Shown: positions 49,080 through 58,792, counted from the first letter of the stretch. The stretch: DNA of 64,000 nt from Fibrella aestuarina BUZ 2 (GCF_000331105.1 NC_020054.1:5362555-5426554), one strand, 5' to 3'. Notes: a model not told the origin generated them from the letters alone. Made by a program: numbers and translations.

Positions 49080-49536
49080 CTGCTACCAAGTTGGAGGCGT
49101 TCAACACGTATCAGGTACCAGTTGGGTGGCAGGTTACTTTGTGACCTAGCATATATGAACTGGTCACGGATAAACAGCACCGGGCGGTCTACTGGCTTTA
49201 ATACACGTTGTAAGTATCTAAAACTATGCCAAAGCCCTGTATGCCACTTTGTTTCGGGTAACCATCAAGGCAACGGAGCAGCAATGAGCCTGTTACTGAG
49301 TATAAAAGATTAGTGATGGTACTTATATCATATCTAAATACTGCGTATAAATCACCTGTTTTATCGACTATAAGCGGTTTTTTAGCCAAAAGAAAACTAT
49401 GCCAACTCAAGGTTACAACTGGTGTATTACACGATATCGATTAGTAGGTATGCGCCATAAAAAAACCCCGGACAAACCTGTCCGGGGTGAGTATCAAGCT
49501 ATCAGCAGCATACCTGATGCTTACAAAAACACCATG
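49080..49536. other. 457-base AT-rich gap upstream of the adhesin
   Basis: Carries the adhesin's upstream region. GTGACC (49141-49146) and GGTCAC (49162-49167) form a spaced inverted repeat 62 bases before the first adhesin start codon, a possible operator. Short frames on both strands (up to 70 codons) have no protein character. The terminator of the next gene is at its right end. Confidence 0.4.
49458..49488 (-). terminator. Rho-independent terminator of the propeller/barrel gene
   Basis: Perfect 10-bp stem (49465-49474 with 49479-49488), loop AACC, followed on the minus strand by a run of seven or more T. It lies about 50 bases beyond the stop at 49537. Confidence 0.85.
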
Positions 49537-52500
49537 TTAAAAGTCATACCCTAGCGTCAAGTAGAAGATAGGCGGATTCGTTACGCGGTTCTCGATCCCC
49601 CAGGCGTAATCGGCTTTGACATAATAGCCAAACAGCATCGTACGGGCACCAACCCCATAACCAATCAGGAACGGATTCTTGAAATTCGTGACGGTGTAGT
49701 GGAAAGGCGGCCGGTTTTCTTCGACCGTATTCAAGCTGTTGTTGCGGCTGAACGGCCCTTCGGTACCCGTCCAGGCAGCGCCAATATCCGAGAAGCCAAC
49801 GATCTGGAAGTTCCGCAGGAAATTCGACGTGATGTTACCCCGGTATAGGTAGCGAATCAAGGGGAAGCGCAATTCGGCGTTGAAGAGCAGGTGGCTGTTC
49901 CCGATGAGTTTGCCCTGACGGAAGCCACGCAGCGGCGCAACGAAATCCATAAAGAACAGATCCTGTATGTTCTGGTTCTGATCCAGCAGCAGGGGATTAC
50001 GGGCACCCGGCTCCCGTTGCGATTGCGCCTGACCAATCCAGTTCTCCATACCACCCAGCGCGCTTTGCTTCGGGCTGGCGCCCCCCGATTGCCCGTACGA
50101 TAAACGCATGGCCAGGATCAAATCGCGGTGCAGGCGCTGGTAACGCCGGATATCCGCCGAAATCCGGTTAAACGATAAACTGTTGCCTTGCAGGCTACCG
50201 TAATTTTCGTAGCGGAATTTCATGCGCGTGCCTTCGATCATGTTCATGCCGTTGATCTTGGTGTTATCGAATACCACCTCGGCCCGTGCCCCGGCGTAGT
50301 CGCGTACCAGATCAGGCTCACCCAGTGCCGATAGGTCGATGCGGCGCGTCACGGCGTAAAACGGCGATACCGAGAACCGCGTATTGACCGACACCGGATA
50401 CGACGCCGTCAGCGACACGCGGTTATACCGGTAACGCTGCCCCTGATCGATGCTGCTGTTGAAGTCGTTGAACAACGTTTGCCGGTCAACGCGAATGCCG
50501 TAGTCGATCCGGTGTTTCTGGTTCATGTATTCCAGCCACAGGTCGCTGTTGCGCAGCGATGTGGTAATGAACAGGCCCGCCTTCACGATGTGGTTTTCGA
50601 GCAGATCGTTGAGTGCCACCCGCTGAACGTACCCAAAGCCCCGGATGGGGTCGATCCGAAAATCGGAACTGGCATCATTCATCACAAACAGTCCGTTGTA
50701 CGGGAACGGCCCGCGCACGGTCACGTTTTCGCGGCGGCGGCTCCGGGGCAACGGAGTCGTTAAACCACCCGACGGGTTACCGCTGTTGAATGTCGTGGCG
50801 GCCCGCCGTTGCCGAAACTCGGCGGCTTTCAGCACGTCGGGATCAAATTCATAAAAATCGGTATCAACCTCACCCGGAGCCAGCGCCAACCGGTTTTGGG
50901 CGGGCGCTACCGTCTGCGCAACGGGCGCCGTGCGGGTAGCCGTATCGCGTCGGGCTATGCCGGTGGAATCTGTTCCGACAGCCGTGGTGGTAACGGCAGT
51001 TGGTCTGACGGCCACCGCGCGGCGCAGCCCCATGCTGGTTGCCCGTTGGGTTGTGGGCAGACCACCGCCCGCTTCGGTCAGCTTGGCCCGATAGCCAATG
51101 TACTGTTCGCCATCCTGAATGCTGCTGTACACAAATCCACCATTGGCGGGTAGGTAATCGAACAGCCGAATGCTCATCGGCAGGGCCGTAACCGCCGTTT
51201 CTGTACCTTCGTCGACCAGGTGCTTGTACAGGTTGCGGATACCACTGGCTTCCGACAGGTAGTAGACCGTATTCTCGGCGCTGGCTACCGGCGAGGTGGC
51301 CCGGCCAACGGAGTCGGTCAGCCGGCGAACCGACGTCACGCGGGGCGTTCCCTCAATACTGAACAGACTGAATTGGTCACGGATGTTTTTGTAGCTGCCT
51401 TTATCGACGTTCAGCGTATCCTGCTGCCGGTTCGATGAGAACACAATCTGCCGGGTACGTCCCACAAACCGGGGCTGCAGATCATCGTACAAATCGTTGG
51501 TCAGTTGCTGGTAATTGTTCCGGTTGATGCTGTACAGAAACAGATCGCTCTGCCCCTTCCGAACGGCACTCATGATGAGGCTACCGCCGTCGGCCGAGGC
51601 GTCCATGCTGGTTACCTGCGACAGGCCGTTGATTGCCTGTTTCAGCACCAGTTTCGGGCGTTTTTCCAGGCTGTATATATATAGGTACGGATCGCCTTGT
51701 TCTTCCACCAGTACCGCCAGCCGGTTGTCGCGCTGCCAGGCGACCAACGGCGTGTTGGGCCGATAGCTTAATCCGTCGAGCCGGTAGCCACCAGAGAGCA
51801 ACGACAAACTCTTTTTCGTCTCCGTGTTGACCACCTCTACGTTGTAACGCCCATCCCGAACTGTCGTGTAGGCGATGTACGCCTTATCGAGGCTCAGTTT
51901 CAGGCTGTTTAGCTGCACCGGCGCTTTAGTCGTTGAGGTCAGCTTGATCCGGAAATCATCATTGTTGGTCTTGAAAGCGGCAGCAAACGGGCCGGCCTGC
52001 CCGGCATAATACTCGCGCCACTCGCGCAGAAACCGATTGTACGGGACACCCAGCGTGCTTTGAATACTACTCTGCTCGTTGCGGATGATGCGCGTCAGGT
52101 TCAGGATATTCGAAATATTGTCGCGGCCATACTTCTGCCCCACGTAATTCCAGATCGATTGCCCCACGCGCTCGGCTTCGATGCCGGTCGTTACCGACGG
52201 TTTCCGAATCGGGTTATTCACCGAGGCATCGCGCATGTAGTCGTCGAGTTCGGTACTCCAGCCCTCCGACACGTAGGCCGCCATACCGGGCATAAACCAG
52301 TCTGGGAGTGTCAACAGCAGGGAGCTTTGGAGGGCATCTTTCAGGCTACCGCCGTAGAGCATGTCGTAGACGAACAGCATGGTCACGTCGCGGATCAGCT
52401 CTTTCCGGAAACTCACCTGATCGCCCGTAAACGCCAGCTCGACCCGCGACTTCGAGAGGTCGAGTTCGCGGCGGCTCAGTTCACCCAGCGTTGTTACGCC

Positions 52501-52821
52501 GATGTTGCTCTGCGCCAATTCCTGCGGCGAGTTGTAGAGAAAAATCTTGATGCGGTTGTAGGGCGTGTACCCCAGCAGTTCGGTGATCCGGTCAAAGTCG
52601 GATTCGGCGTACTGCGCCGCGAGGTTGGCGATCTGCTCACCATCCTCATAATAGTAAATTTCGAAGTTCGACGTCCGCACGGTCTGCCACGTGAACGTGC
52701 GGTACTGAATCCGGTTTTTGCCGAACTGTTCGAGTGAAGGATAATTCTGGGCGACCGCCGGGATGATCAGGGCCATTCCCAGGGCCAATCCCAGCAACCC
52801 GATTCTATAAAACTGACGCAT
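49537..52821 (-). CDS. Large outer-membrane protein: peptidase-MA-like, TolB propeller and beta-barrel
   Basis: 1094 residues from ATG 52821 (MRQFYRIGLLGLALGMAL), a signal peptide; the frame continues up to 52905 with 28 unlikely residues. After the signal: a peptidase_MA-like domain (VRTSNFEIYYYEDGEQIANL) that lacks HExxH, so probably inactive; a TolB-type propeller (about 320-620); a low-complexity linker; and a C-terminal Omp85/surface-antigen-like barrel (GFSDIGAAWTG, ending YLTLGYDF). Common in Cytophagales, role unknown; envelope biogenesis or transport is a guess. Confidence 0.75.
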   Translation of the reverse strand: MRQFYRIGLLGLALGMALIIPAVAQNYPSLEQFGKNRIQYRTFTWQTVRTSNFEIYYYEDGEQIANLAAQYAESDFDRITELLGYTPYNRIKIFLYNSPQELAQSNIGVTTLGELSRRELDLSKSRVELAFTGDQVSFRKELIRDVTMLFVYDMLYGGSLKDALQSSLLLTLPDWFMPGMAAYVSEGWSTELDDYMRDASVNNPIRKPSVTTGIEAERVGQSIWNYVGQKYGRDNISNILNLTRIIRNEQSSIQSTLGVPYNRFLREWREYYAGQAGPFAAAFKTNNDDFRIKLTSTTKAPVQLNSLKLSLDKAYIAYTTVRDGRYNVEVVNTETKKSLSLLSGGYRLDGLSYRPNTPLVAWQRDNRLAVLVEEQGDPYLYIYSLEKRPKLVLKQAINGLSQVTSMDASADGGSLIMSAVRKGQSDLFLYSINRNNYQQLTNDLYDDLQPRFVGRTRQIVFSSNRQQDTLNVDKGSYKNIRDQFSLFSIEGTPRVTSVRRLTDSVGRATSPVASAENTVYYLSEASGIRNLYKHLVDEGTETAVTALPMSIRLFDYLPANGGFVYSSIQDGEQYIGYRAKLTEAGGGLPTTQRATSMGLRRAVAVRPTAVTTTAVGTDSTGIARRDTATRTAPVAQTVAPAQNRLALAPGEVDTDFYEFDPDVLKAAEFRQRRAATTFNSGNPSGGLTTPLPRSRRRENVTVRGPFPYNGLFVMNDASSDFRIDPIRGFGYVQRVALNDLLENHIVKAGLFITTSLRNSDLWLEYMNQKHRIDYGIRVDRQTLFNDFNSSIDQGQRYRYNRVSLTASYPVSVNTRFSVSPFYAVTRRIDLSALGEPDLVRDYAGARAEVVFDNTKINGMNMIEGTRMKFRYENYGSLQGNSLSFNRISADIRRYQRLHRDLILAMRLSYGQSGGASPKQSALGGMENWIGQAQSQREPGARNPLLLDQNQNIQDLFFMDFVAPLRGFRQGKLIGNSHLLFNAELRFPLIRYLYRGNITSNFLRNFQIVGFSDIGAAWTGTEGPFSRNNSLNTVEENRPPFHYTVTNFKNPFLIGYGVGARTMLFGYYVKADYAWGIENRVTNPPIFYLTLGYDF

Positions 52822-52922
52822 ATACCGAGTAGAACGAGAAGAATGTAAGCCAGTTGCTGCTTTCCGGGGGCCGGTTGGCCGAGCCGGAGAAGGCACCACT
52901 GACAACTCTTTTTTAAGCTACA

Positions 52923-54029
52923 TTATAACGCTTGAAAACGAGTAATCTGTACGGCCGGCTCAATTTCTTCGCCCACGGTCAGGTGGTTGGCCAGGTTATG
53001 GGCCAGATAGGGCGCCAGCGACACCCCTTTGGTACCCATACCCCCAAAAATTCCCACGGCCGGGTATGTCGGATGCCAGCCCACAAACGGCCGTCGGTCT
53101 TTGGTTGAAGGCCGGATGCCCGCCTGCTGATCGACCACCCGAAACGGGATTGTCAGTAACTGACGCGCTTTCGTTTCTAAAAACGAGCGGCCTGCCTCGG
53201 TTGTTTGCCAGTCGAGGTTATCCCAGGCGTAGGTAGCCCCAATCCGGAGTCGGTAGCGTCCCGATTCGGCCGATAACGGCAGCACAAACACCCCTTGATT
53301 GATAATGTTGGTCACTGGGTACGTGTCGACTTCGGCGGTCAGCACCTCCCCTTTCACCAGGCTGTAGGGCAACCAATCAAAGAACGAATTGGCCGCACCG
53401 TGGGGACCTTCGCAAAAGATAACGTACCTGAATGCCTGCCCGTTGTACGTAACGCCGTCGGGCCGAATCTGTAGGTCGTTGGCCGACACATCGGCGTGCT
53501 GAAAAAGCCCCTGCGCCCCAAGCCAGTCGCGCACAGCGGTGATGAAGCGGGGCAGATCGACCCAGCCCGCTCCGGTCACCTGCAAGCCGCCAAACGGGTT
53601 GCTGACGACCGCGCCGTACTGGGCATTATCGGGTTGGATGGTCACGTAGCGGGCCAGGGCGGGGTCGGCCACGGCCCGTTCGTAAGCGGTTTGCTCGGCG
53701 GCGTCGCGGTAGGGCCGGTACACGTCCAGCGGCGTGAAAAACGACGTACCTGAACGCCCGCCCGACAACTGTTGGTCAGCAGCCGAATAGAAGTGGTGTA
53801 AGTACGGAAAAAGTTGGTCGGCCAGCCAGGTTTTAACCAGCTTCCGGCCCGTAAGCGGGTTCACAATGCCCGCCGCCACGCCCGAGGCCGACGGCACCGA
53901 GGCCGACGAAACCACCCGCACCCGAAGCCCCCGTTGCAATAGCGTCAGGGCCAGTACCGACCCGGCGACACCCTGCCCAACGATCAGCACGTCGGCCGCC
54001 GGGCGATTGTGCGGGACGTCGGCCATCAT
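52923..54029 (-). CDS. FAD-dependent oxidoreductase (DAO family)
   Basis: 368 residues with dinucleotide-binding ADVLIVGQGVAGSVLALTLL near the N terminus and GVAAGIVNPLTGRKLVKTW, seen in DAO-family proteins related to the C-terminal half of MnmC. Near the C terminus AGIRPSTKDRRPFVGWHP and GIFGGMGTKGVSLAP form the second FAD contact. Substrate unknown; tRNA modification or amino-acid oxidation are options. The start overlaps the stop of cmk by four bases (ATGA), so translation is likely coupled. Confidence 0.82.
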   Translation of the reverse strand: MMADVPHNRPAADVLIVGQGVAGSVLALTLLQRGLRVRVVSSASVPSASGVAAGIVNPLTGRKLVKTWLADQLFPYLHHFYSAADQQLSGGRSGTSFFTPLDVYRPYRDAAEQTAYERAVADPALARYVTIQPDNAQYGAVVSNPFGGLQVTGAGWVDLPRFITAVRDWLGAQGLFQHADVSANDLQIRPDGVTYNGQAFRYVIFCEGPHGAANSFFDWLPYSLVKGEVLTAEVDTYPVTNIINQGVFVLPLSAESGRYRLRIGATYAWDNLDWQTTEAGRSFLETKARQLLTIPFRVVDQQAGIRPSTKDRRPFVGWHPTYPAVGIFGGMGTKGVSLAPYLAHNLANHLTVGEEIEPAVQITRFQAL

Positions 54030-54757
54030 GCCTGGCGTGCGGCTGTCTTGTTGGCAGCGAAATGCCCTTTACGATGGAGTTCGGCAATGCGCCGGTCAGC
54101 CAGTTCGATCACCCATTCCACCTGCTCGTCGATCATCATAAACGAGGTGTCGAGCAAGACGGCGTCGGCAGCCTGCGAAAGCGGGCTTTCGGCGCGGGTG
54201 CTGTCGATATGGTCGCGCTTTTCCAGGTTGCGCACAATGTCGTCGAGGTTGACGAGTTCGCCTTTTTCGAGCAGTTCCACCTGCCGCCGTTTGGCCCGGA
54301 TAAATGTATCGGCGGTCATGAACACCTTCACTTCGGCGTCGGGGAATACCTTCGTACCGATGTCGCGGCCATCCATCACCACGCCGCGTTTGCGGCCCAT
54401 GCGTTGCTGCTGTGCCACCATCGCCCGGCGTACTTCCACAATGGTGCTCACTTCGCTCACCATATTGGAAATGTACATTTTCCGAATTTCTTCCTCCACG
54501 TTCAGTCCGTTGAGACAGGTTTCATTTCGGCCCGTTTTTTCGTTGAAATTAAACGATACGTGCAGTTTTTCGAGGGCGGCCGCCACCTCCTTCGGGTTGG
54601 AGTAGGTGATGTGATTCTGGTGAAAATACAAGCTGACGGCCCGGTACATGGCTCCGGTGTCGATGTAGGCGTAGCCCATCCGGGCAGCTACGGCTTTGGC
54701 GGTTGTGCTTTTTCCGCAACTCGAATACCCGTCTATGGCAATGATGATCTTCGACAT
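54026..54757 (-). CDS. cmk: Cytidylate kinase
   Basis: 243 residues from ATG 54757 (MSKIIIAIDGYSSCGKSTTA), the family start; the frame runs to 54793 without reason. P-loop GYSSCGKST, YIDTGAMYRAV and GRDIGTKVFPDAEVKVF are diagnostic. It phosphorylates CMP and dCMP for nucleotide synthesis. It precedes the FAD oxidoreductase with a 4-base overlap; a hairpin with heptad words separates it from the GNAT gene upstream. Confidence 0.93.
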   Translation of the reverse strand: MSKIIIAIDGYSSCGKSTTAKAVAARMGYAYIDTGAMYRAVSLYFHQNHITYSNPKEVAAALEKLHVSFNFNEKTGRNETCLNGLNVEEEIRKMYISNMVSEVSTIVEVRRAMVAQQQRMGRKRGVVMDGRDIGTKVFPDAEVKVFMTADTFIRAKRRQVELLEKGELVNLDDIVRNLEKRDHIDSTRAESPLSQAADAVLLDTSFMMIDEQVEWVIELADRRIAELHRKGHFAANKTAARQA

Positions 54758-54812
54758 GAACCCTGTTCCTGAATTTTTCCGCAAAGAAACCACTCACGGG
54801 GCGGAATTGGAA

Positions 54813-54895
54813 TTAGTTTGACGACGGGCTTTGCTCACCCGCCCCTACTCACCTGACTTTCAGCCCCTATTAGCAAACGACAAACGGCAAACTAA
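54813..54895. repeat. Imperfect hairpin with 7-base words
   Basis: TTAGTTTG (54813-54820) pairs with CAAACTAA (54888-54895), and TTTGCT (54830-54835) with AGCAAA (54872-54877). The right arm holds GCAAACG (54873), ACAAACG (54880) and GCAAACT (54887) in exact 7-base steps. It ends four bases from the GNAT stop codon. Confidence 0.55.
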
Positions 54896-54899
54896 GTTT

Positions 54900-55523
54900 T
54901 CAACCACGCTGCTTTTGCTGAGCGTCGAATTCTTCCCGCAGAATGGCGTAGATGTGTTCGTCGAGGTATTTGTTATTTTTGATGGCCCCTTGCAGCAACA
55001 CGGCTTCGTGCCGGAAATGCGCCCGTTCCAGCACTCGCATCGACCCGAGGTTGCCGTCCAGCACACAGGCATAAATGCGATTGACCTGCGAATTGCGGAA
55101 GATATATTCCACCATCACGGGCAGCACCTCAGAGATGATGCCGCGCCCCCAGTAGGCCTCCGACAGCCAGTAGCCGATCTCGGCATTGTAGCGGTACAGA
55201 TCGTCGCGGACGGTGTAACCCACGTTGCCCACGGCCTCACCGTCAATTTCGATGGCCAGGTTGTTGGGGAGTTGCAGGGTCTTGTTGGAACGTACCCACG
55301 AGGTGGCATCGCGCACGGTGTACGGGTACGGGAAAAAGTCGCGCACCCAATTCCAGATGTTACGATTGCTGGCGTGGCGCGAGAGAGCCTCCTCATCGCC
55401 TTCGCGCCAGGGACGAAGCAGACAAGTATCTAATTGAAAGTAAGTCAACAGGTAGCGAAGTTTAACGAAGGTGGTCTGGTCCGTACTCGCGATAGCCCAT
55501 GCAGCTCCGATGAGGTGGGTCAA
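54900..55523 (-). CDS. GNAT acetyltransferase (RimJ/RimL-like)
   Basis: 207 codons from the first ATG, but the domain starts at LDTCLLRPWREGDEEALSRH (about residue 32), so a later non-ATG start is possible. GNAT features: YRYNAEIGYWLSEAYWGRGI (acetyl-CoA loop), EVLPVMVEYIF and MRVLERAHFRHEAVL. It may acetylate ribosomal protein N termini or small amines; specificity cannot be read. It lies between LutC and cmk on the same strand. Confidence 0.8.
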   Translation of the reverse strand: MTHLIGAAWAIASTDQTTFVKLRYLLTYFQLDTCLLRPWREGDEEALSRHASNRNIWNWVRDFFPYPYTVRDATSWVRSNKTLQLPNNLAIEIDGEAVGNVGYTVRDDLYRYNAEIGYWLSEAYWGRGIISEVLPVMVEYIFRNSQVNRIYACVLDGNLGSMRVLERAHFRHEAVLLQGAIKNNKYLDEHIYAILREEFDAQQKQRG

Positions 55524-55578
55524 GAACGACTACGAAACGGACAAGATCAAGTTTTTTAACCGCCCCTTCCCGCCATTG

Positions 55579-56157
55579 TTATCGGAAAATTACCGTCAGG
55601 CTTCGCGCACCGTGGGCGCCGATCACGAGCGACTGCTCAATATCGGCCGTTTTGGAGGGCCCCGCAATGAACACCCCGTAGCTCAACCCGGCCCGGTCGA
55701 TACGGGCGTAGGCCTCGTGCATGGTCTGTACCAACGCCGATCGGTCGAGCAGCAGCACCAGGTGTTGCGTGATGAAAGGCAGCGCCCGGTGCAGCATGTT
55801 GGTTTCGGGCACCCAAACAGCCCCGTTTTCAGCCACGCCAAACACGCCTTCCAGCACCGCCAGATCAACGCGGTCTAGCTCGGCCACGGGCGTCTCCTCC
55901 CCGATCGGTACGGTAGCGATACCCGCCAACGGCACCGATGCCGCTACGCGCTCCTGATCCGCGTAGGCTGCTCGGATCACGCCCTCGACGGTCTGCGTAG
56001 GCTCGAGCACCGTAGAGCGCCCTCCCACAAAAGCCAGCACGTCCTGGAAGCGCGTGAGGGCGTCGGGGAGGCCATCAGTGAACGTGGGTACGTTAGGCAG
56101 CTCGGGGCCGTCGAAGCGGTGCTGCCGGATGCGGTCGAGAATGGCTGATTTTGACAC
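55579..56157 (-). CDS. lutC: Lactate utilization protein C (LUD domain)
   Basis: 192 residues from GTG 56157 (VSKSAILDRIRQHRFDG), chosen because the ATG at 56211 would overlap lutB by 28 bases with an unlikely N terminus. The LUD domain shows PTQTVEGVIRAAYADQ, VFGVAENGAVWVPE and FIAGPSKTADIEQSLVIGAHG. LutABC forms an iron-sulfur L-lactate dehydrogenase in Bacillus and others. It is the last of the three lut genes here. Confidence 0.85.
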   Translation of the reverse strand: MSKSAILDRIRQHRFDGPELPNVPTFTDGLPDALTRFQDVLAFVGGRSTVLEPTQTVEGVIRAAYADQERVAASVPLAGIATVPIGEETPVAELDRVDLAVLEGVFGVAENGAVWVPETNMLHRALPFITQHLVLLLDRSALVQTMHEAYARIDRAGLSYGVFIAGPSKTADIEQSLVIGAHGARSLTVIFR

Positions 56158-56183
56158 GGTGGTGGGCGTCTTTTGGGGGCAGG

Positions 56184-57551
56184 CTAGTTGGTTTTCTGGG
56201 TTTCCATCCACTCCCGAAAGCTCTGCTTGGGCGGGGCGGGCAACTCGCGGGCAATGGCCCAGGGGTTGAGCGAGCCGTTGTGCGTGAGGGCGTGGGGCGT
56301 AATCGACAGCATCCGGCGGGCGACTTTACCCAGCCGGGCGTAGAGCTTAGGCCGAGCCAGCACCTGCGCCAGACCACGCATACCGAGGCGTTTGCCCGCG
56401 GGCATGGCCCCCTGCTGCCCGATGATCTGCCGCCATTTATACAGCTGAACGTGAATGTCGATTTTGACAGGGCACACGTCGGAGCAGGAGCCGCAGAGGG
56501 TGCTGGCAAAGGGCAGCGACGCGTGTTTGCGCACGTCGATATTAGGCGACAGAATAGCGCCGATGGGGCCGGGAATGGTGAAATCGTAGCTGTGTCCACC
56601 GCTGCGCCGGTAGACCGGGCAGGTGTTCATGCAGGCCCCGCAGCGGATGCACTTCAGCGACGCCCGGAAATCGGGGCGGCTCAGTTGCGTGGTACGGCCG
56701 TTGTCGACCAGCACTAGGTGCAGTTCCTGACCAGGGCGGGGCTTGTGAAAATGGCTGGTGTAGACCGTGCTGGGTTGCCCCGTGGCCGAGCGCGCCAGCA
56801 GTCTGATAAATACGCCAAGGTCGCTGAGGCGGGGGATGATCTTTTCGATGCCCATGCTCGCGATGTGCACCGGAGCCAGCGTGACGCCCAGATCGGCGTT
56901 GCCTTCGTTGGTACACACCACAAAACCACCCGTTTCGGCAATGGCAAAATTGACACCCGACAGGCCCACTTGAGCCTCCACAAACTTACCTCGCAGGTGT
57001 TGCCGGGCGGTTTCGGCCAGAAACTGCGGGTCGGAAGCCCCGGCGGGCGTACCTAGGTGGCGGTGGAAGATGTCGCCTACATCCTCTTTTTTAAGGTGGA
57101 TGGCGGGCATCACAATGTGGCTGGGCGGTACGTGTTCAAACTGAATGATGCGCTCACCCAGATCCGTGTCGACCACGTCGATGCCGTTTTGCTCCAGAAA
57201 CGGGTTGAGGTGGCACTCTTCGGTCAACATCGACTTGCTTTTTACGATGCGCGTGGCCTTGTGCCGGTGCAGGATATCAAGCACGATCTGGTTGTGCTCG
57301 GCGGCATCGGCGGCCCAGTGCACCACAATGCCGTTGGCCTGCGCCTGCTGCTCAAACTGCTCCAGGTACGTATCGAGCCGGCTCAGGGTGTGCATCTTGA
57401 TCTGCGAGGCCATATCGCGCAGTTGCTCCCACTCCGGAATGGCGTAGGTGGCGCGGTCGCGTTTCTGCCGTACAAACCACAGCGCTCCGTCGTGCCAGGT
57501 GGTGCGATCAACGTCGGCGGTGAACTTCTCGGCGGCTTTTGGGTGGCTCAT
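56184..57551 (-). CDS. lutB: Lactate utilization iron-sulfur protein B
   Basis: 455 residues. The N-terminal LUD-type region (SMLTEECHLNPFLEQNGIDV, DTDLGERIIQFEHVPPSHI) is followed by two 4Fe-4S binding motifs, CIRCGACMNTCPVYRR and CGSCSDVCPVKID, and a C-terminal helical part. This layout defines LutB (YkgF). It transfers electrons from L-lactate oxidation with LutA and LutC. It is separated from lutA by a 33-base perfect palindrome. Confidence 0.92.
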   Translation of the reverse strand: MSHPKAAEKFTADVDRTTWHDGALWFVRQKRDRATYAIPEWEQLRDMASQIKMHTLSRLDTYLEQFEQQAQANGIVVHWAADAAEHNQIVLDILHRHKATRIVKSKSMLTEECHLNPFLEQNGIDVVDTDLGERIIQFEHVPPSHIVMPAIHLKKEDVGDIFHRHLGTPAGASDPQFLAETARQHLRGKFVEAQVGLSGVNFAIAETGGFVVCTNEGNADLGVTLAPVHIASMGIEKIIPRLSDLGVFIRLLARSATGQPSTVYTSHFHKPRPGQELHLVLVDNGRTTQLSRPDFRASLKCIRCGACMNTCPVYRRSGGHSYDFTIPGPIGAILSPNIDVRKHASLPFASTLCGSCSDVCPVKIDIHVQLYKWRQIIGQQGAMPAGKRLGMRGLAQVLARPKLYARLGKVARRMLSITPHALTHNGSLNPWAIARELPAPPKQSFREWMETQKTN

Positions 57552-57583
57552 GGGTACGTACGTTTGACGTTTTGGGTTTTGCC

Positions 57584-57616
57584 AAACCTATAAGGTCTCC
57601 GAGACCTTATAGGTTT
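57584..57616. repeat. 33-base perfect palindrome between lutA and lutB
   Basis: 16-bp arms (57584-57599, 57601-57616) around a single C, word AAACCTATAAGG. It starts seven bases after the lutA stop. From memory, near-identical palindromes recur in Bacteroidota spacers, so this may be a dispersed element. Confidence 0.8.
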
Positions 57617-57623
57617 CTAGTGG

Positions 57624-58355
57624 TTACCCGTTCAGAATCTCGGCGATGTGTAGCACGCGAATGGGTAGGTTTTTCCGCCGCACGATACCTTCTAGGTGCA
57701 TCAGGCACGAGACATCGCCACCCGTGATGACCTCGGCCCCGTTGCGGACGTGGTCGGCCACGCGGTCCTGCCCCATCCGGGCCGACACCGCCGCTTCCGA
57801 TACACAGAAGAGGCCACCAAAGCCACAACATTCGTCGTAGCGGTCGAGGTCCACCAGTTCGAGGCCATCCACGCCGGTCAGCAGGCGGCGCATCTGCCCA
57901 TCCCGAACAGGCGTTAGTTCCGAATCGGTAGCCATGCGGAGGCCGCGCTGACCGTGGCAACTCAGGTGCAGCCCGACCCGGTGCGGAAAATGAGCCTCGA
58001 TCTGCTCGACCTTCAGCACCTCGGTAATAAACTGCACGAGGTCGTAGGTGCGTTCGCGCACGTGCTGAACCGCGGGGGTCTGGTCGATAATGTCGAAATG
58101 CTTGCGGACGTGATAAACACAACTAGCCGACGGGGCCACGACGTAGTCGAAGTCGGCGAAGGTGTTCACGAAATGGTCGTAAACCCCCACCGAGTCGCGC
58201 TCGCAGCCCGCATTGGCCATTGGCTGTCCACAGCAGGTTTGCTGGGCCGGGTACGTTACCGACACGCCCAGTTTCTGAAGCAGCTGCAACGAGGCAATAC
58301 CCACTTGTGGATAAAACTGATCGACGTAGCAGGGAATGAAAAGACCGACGTTCAT
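57624..58355 (-). CDS. lutA: Lactate utilization protein A (Fe-S oxidoreductase)
   Basis: 243 residues from ATG 58355 (MNVGLFIPCYVDQFYPQVGI), the standard LutA start; the 11 extra upstream codons are unlikely. Two CCG motifs that bind Fe-S/heterodisulfide-type clusters are present: PAQQTCCGQPMANAGC and DRYDECCGFGGLFC. The LutA (YkgE) subunit works with LutB and LutC to oxidise L-lactate to pyruvate. First lut gene, 92 bases after the mutarotase gene. Confidence 0.92.
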   Translation of the reverse strand: MNVGLFIPCYVDQFYPQVGIASLQLLQKLGVSVTYPAQQTCCGQPMANAGCERDSVGVYDHFVNTFADFDYVVAPSASCVYHVRKHFDIIDQTPAVQHVRERTYDLVQFITEVLKVEQIEAHFPHRVGLHLSCHGQRGLRMATDSELTPVRDGQMRRLLTGVDGLELVDLDRYDECCGFGGLFCVSEAAVSARMGQDRVADHVRNGAEVITGGDVSCLMHLEGIVRRKNLPIRVLHIAEILNG

Positions 58356-58447
58356 AAGGTTGGGACTAACTATCACGAAGGTAGGCATCGTGGGCCAAAC
58401 TAGGTTCCTACAGGCTCCTAACGGCGGCAGTTATGCAATGGCGGCCC

Positions 58448-58774
58448 TTAGAGCTTGAACACCAGTTTGGCAGGCACCCACTTCTGGCCAGGGGCGGCGG
58501 TAGGCAGGGCGTCCTGATAGCCCCACATGAGCTTTTCCCACTCCTGCACACGTGGGTTGGCGGCATCCATCTGTCCTTTCCGTTCGAGCGAAAAGGTTTC
58601 GTCGCCTTCGATAATCAGAAACAACCGGTTTTCGACGCGGTAAATCTCCATATCAACGATACCCGCGTCGCGCAGGCTTTGCAGGATATCGGGCCAGACG
58701 GCTTCGTGATAGCGTTCGTATTCGGCAATCAGATCCGGGTCGTTTTTCAGGTCAAGAGCAAGACAGTGGCGCAT
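58448..58774 (-). CDS. L-fucose/L-rhamnose mutarotase (DUF718)
   Basis: 108 residues, the usual length of the RhaM/DUF718 fold. Signatures: the N-terminal CLALDLKNDPDLIAEYERYH with its His, AGIVDMEIYRVENRLFLIIE and the Trp-rich end EWEKLMWGYQDALP. Family members interconvert anomers of L-rhamnose; a relative serves L-fucose in the Xanthomonas campestris pathway. Next to FucP and the dehydrogenase, L-fucose is the likelier substrate here. It begins 19 bases before hairpin D. Confidence 0.85.
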   Translation of the reverse strand: MRHCLALDLKNDPDLIAEYERYHEAVWPDILQSLRDAGIVDMEIYRVENRLFLIIEGDETFSLERKGQMDAANPRVQEWEKLMWGYQDALPTAAPGQKWVPAKLVFKL

Positions 58775-58792
58775 GGGGAGGGCGAGTTTGGT

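Noticed and set aside
49198..49410. 70-codon minus-strand frame upstream of the adhesin
   Set aside because: AT-rich spacer with no recognisable domain or signal; likely chance.
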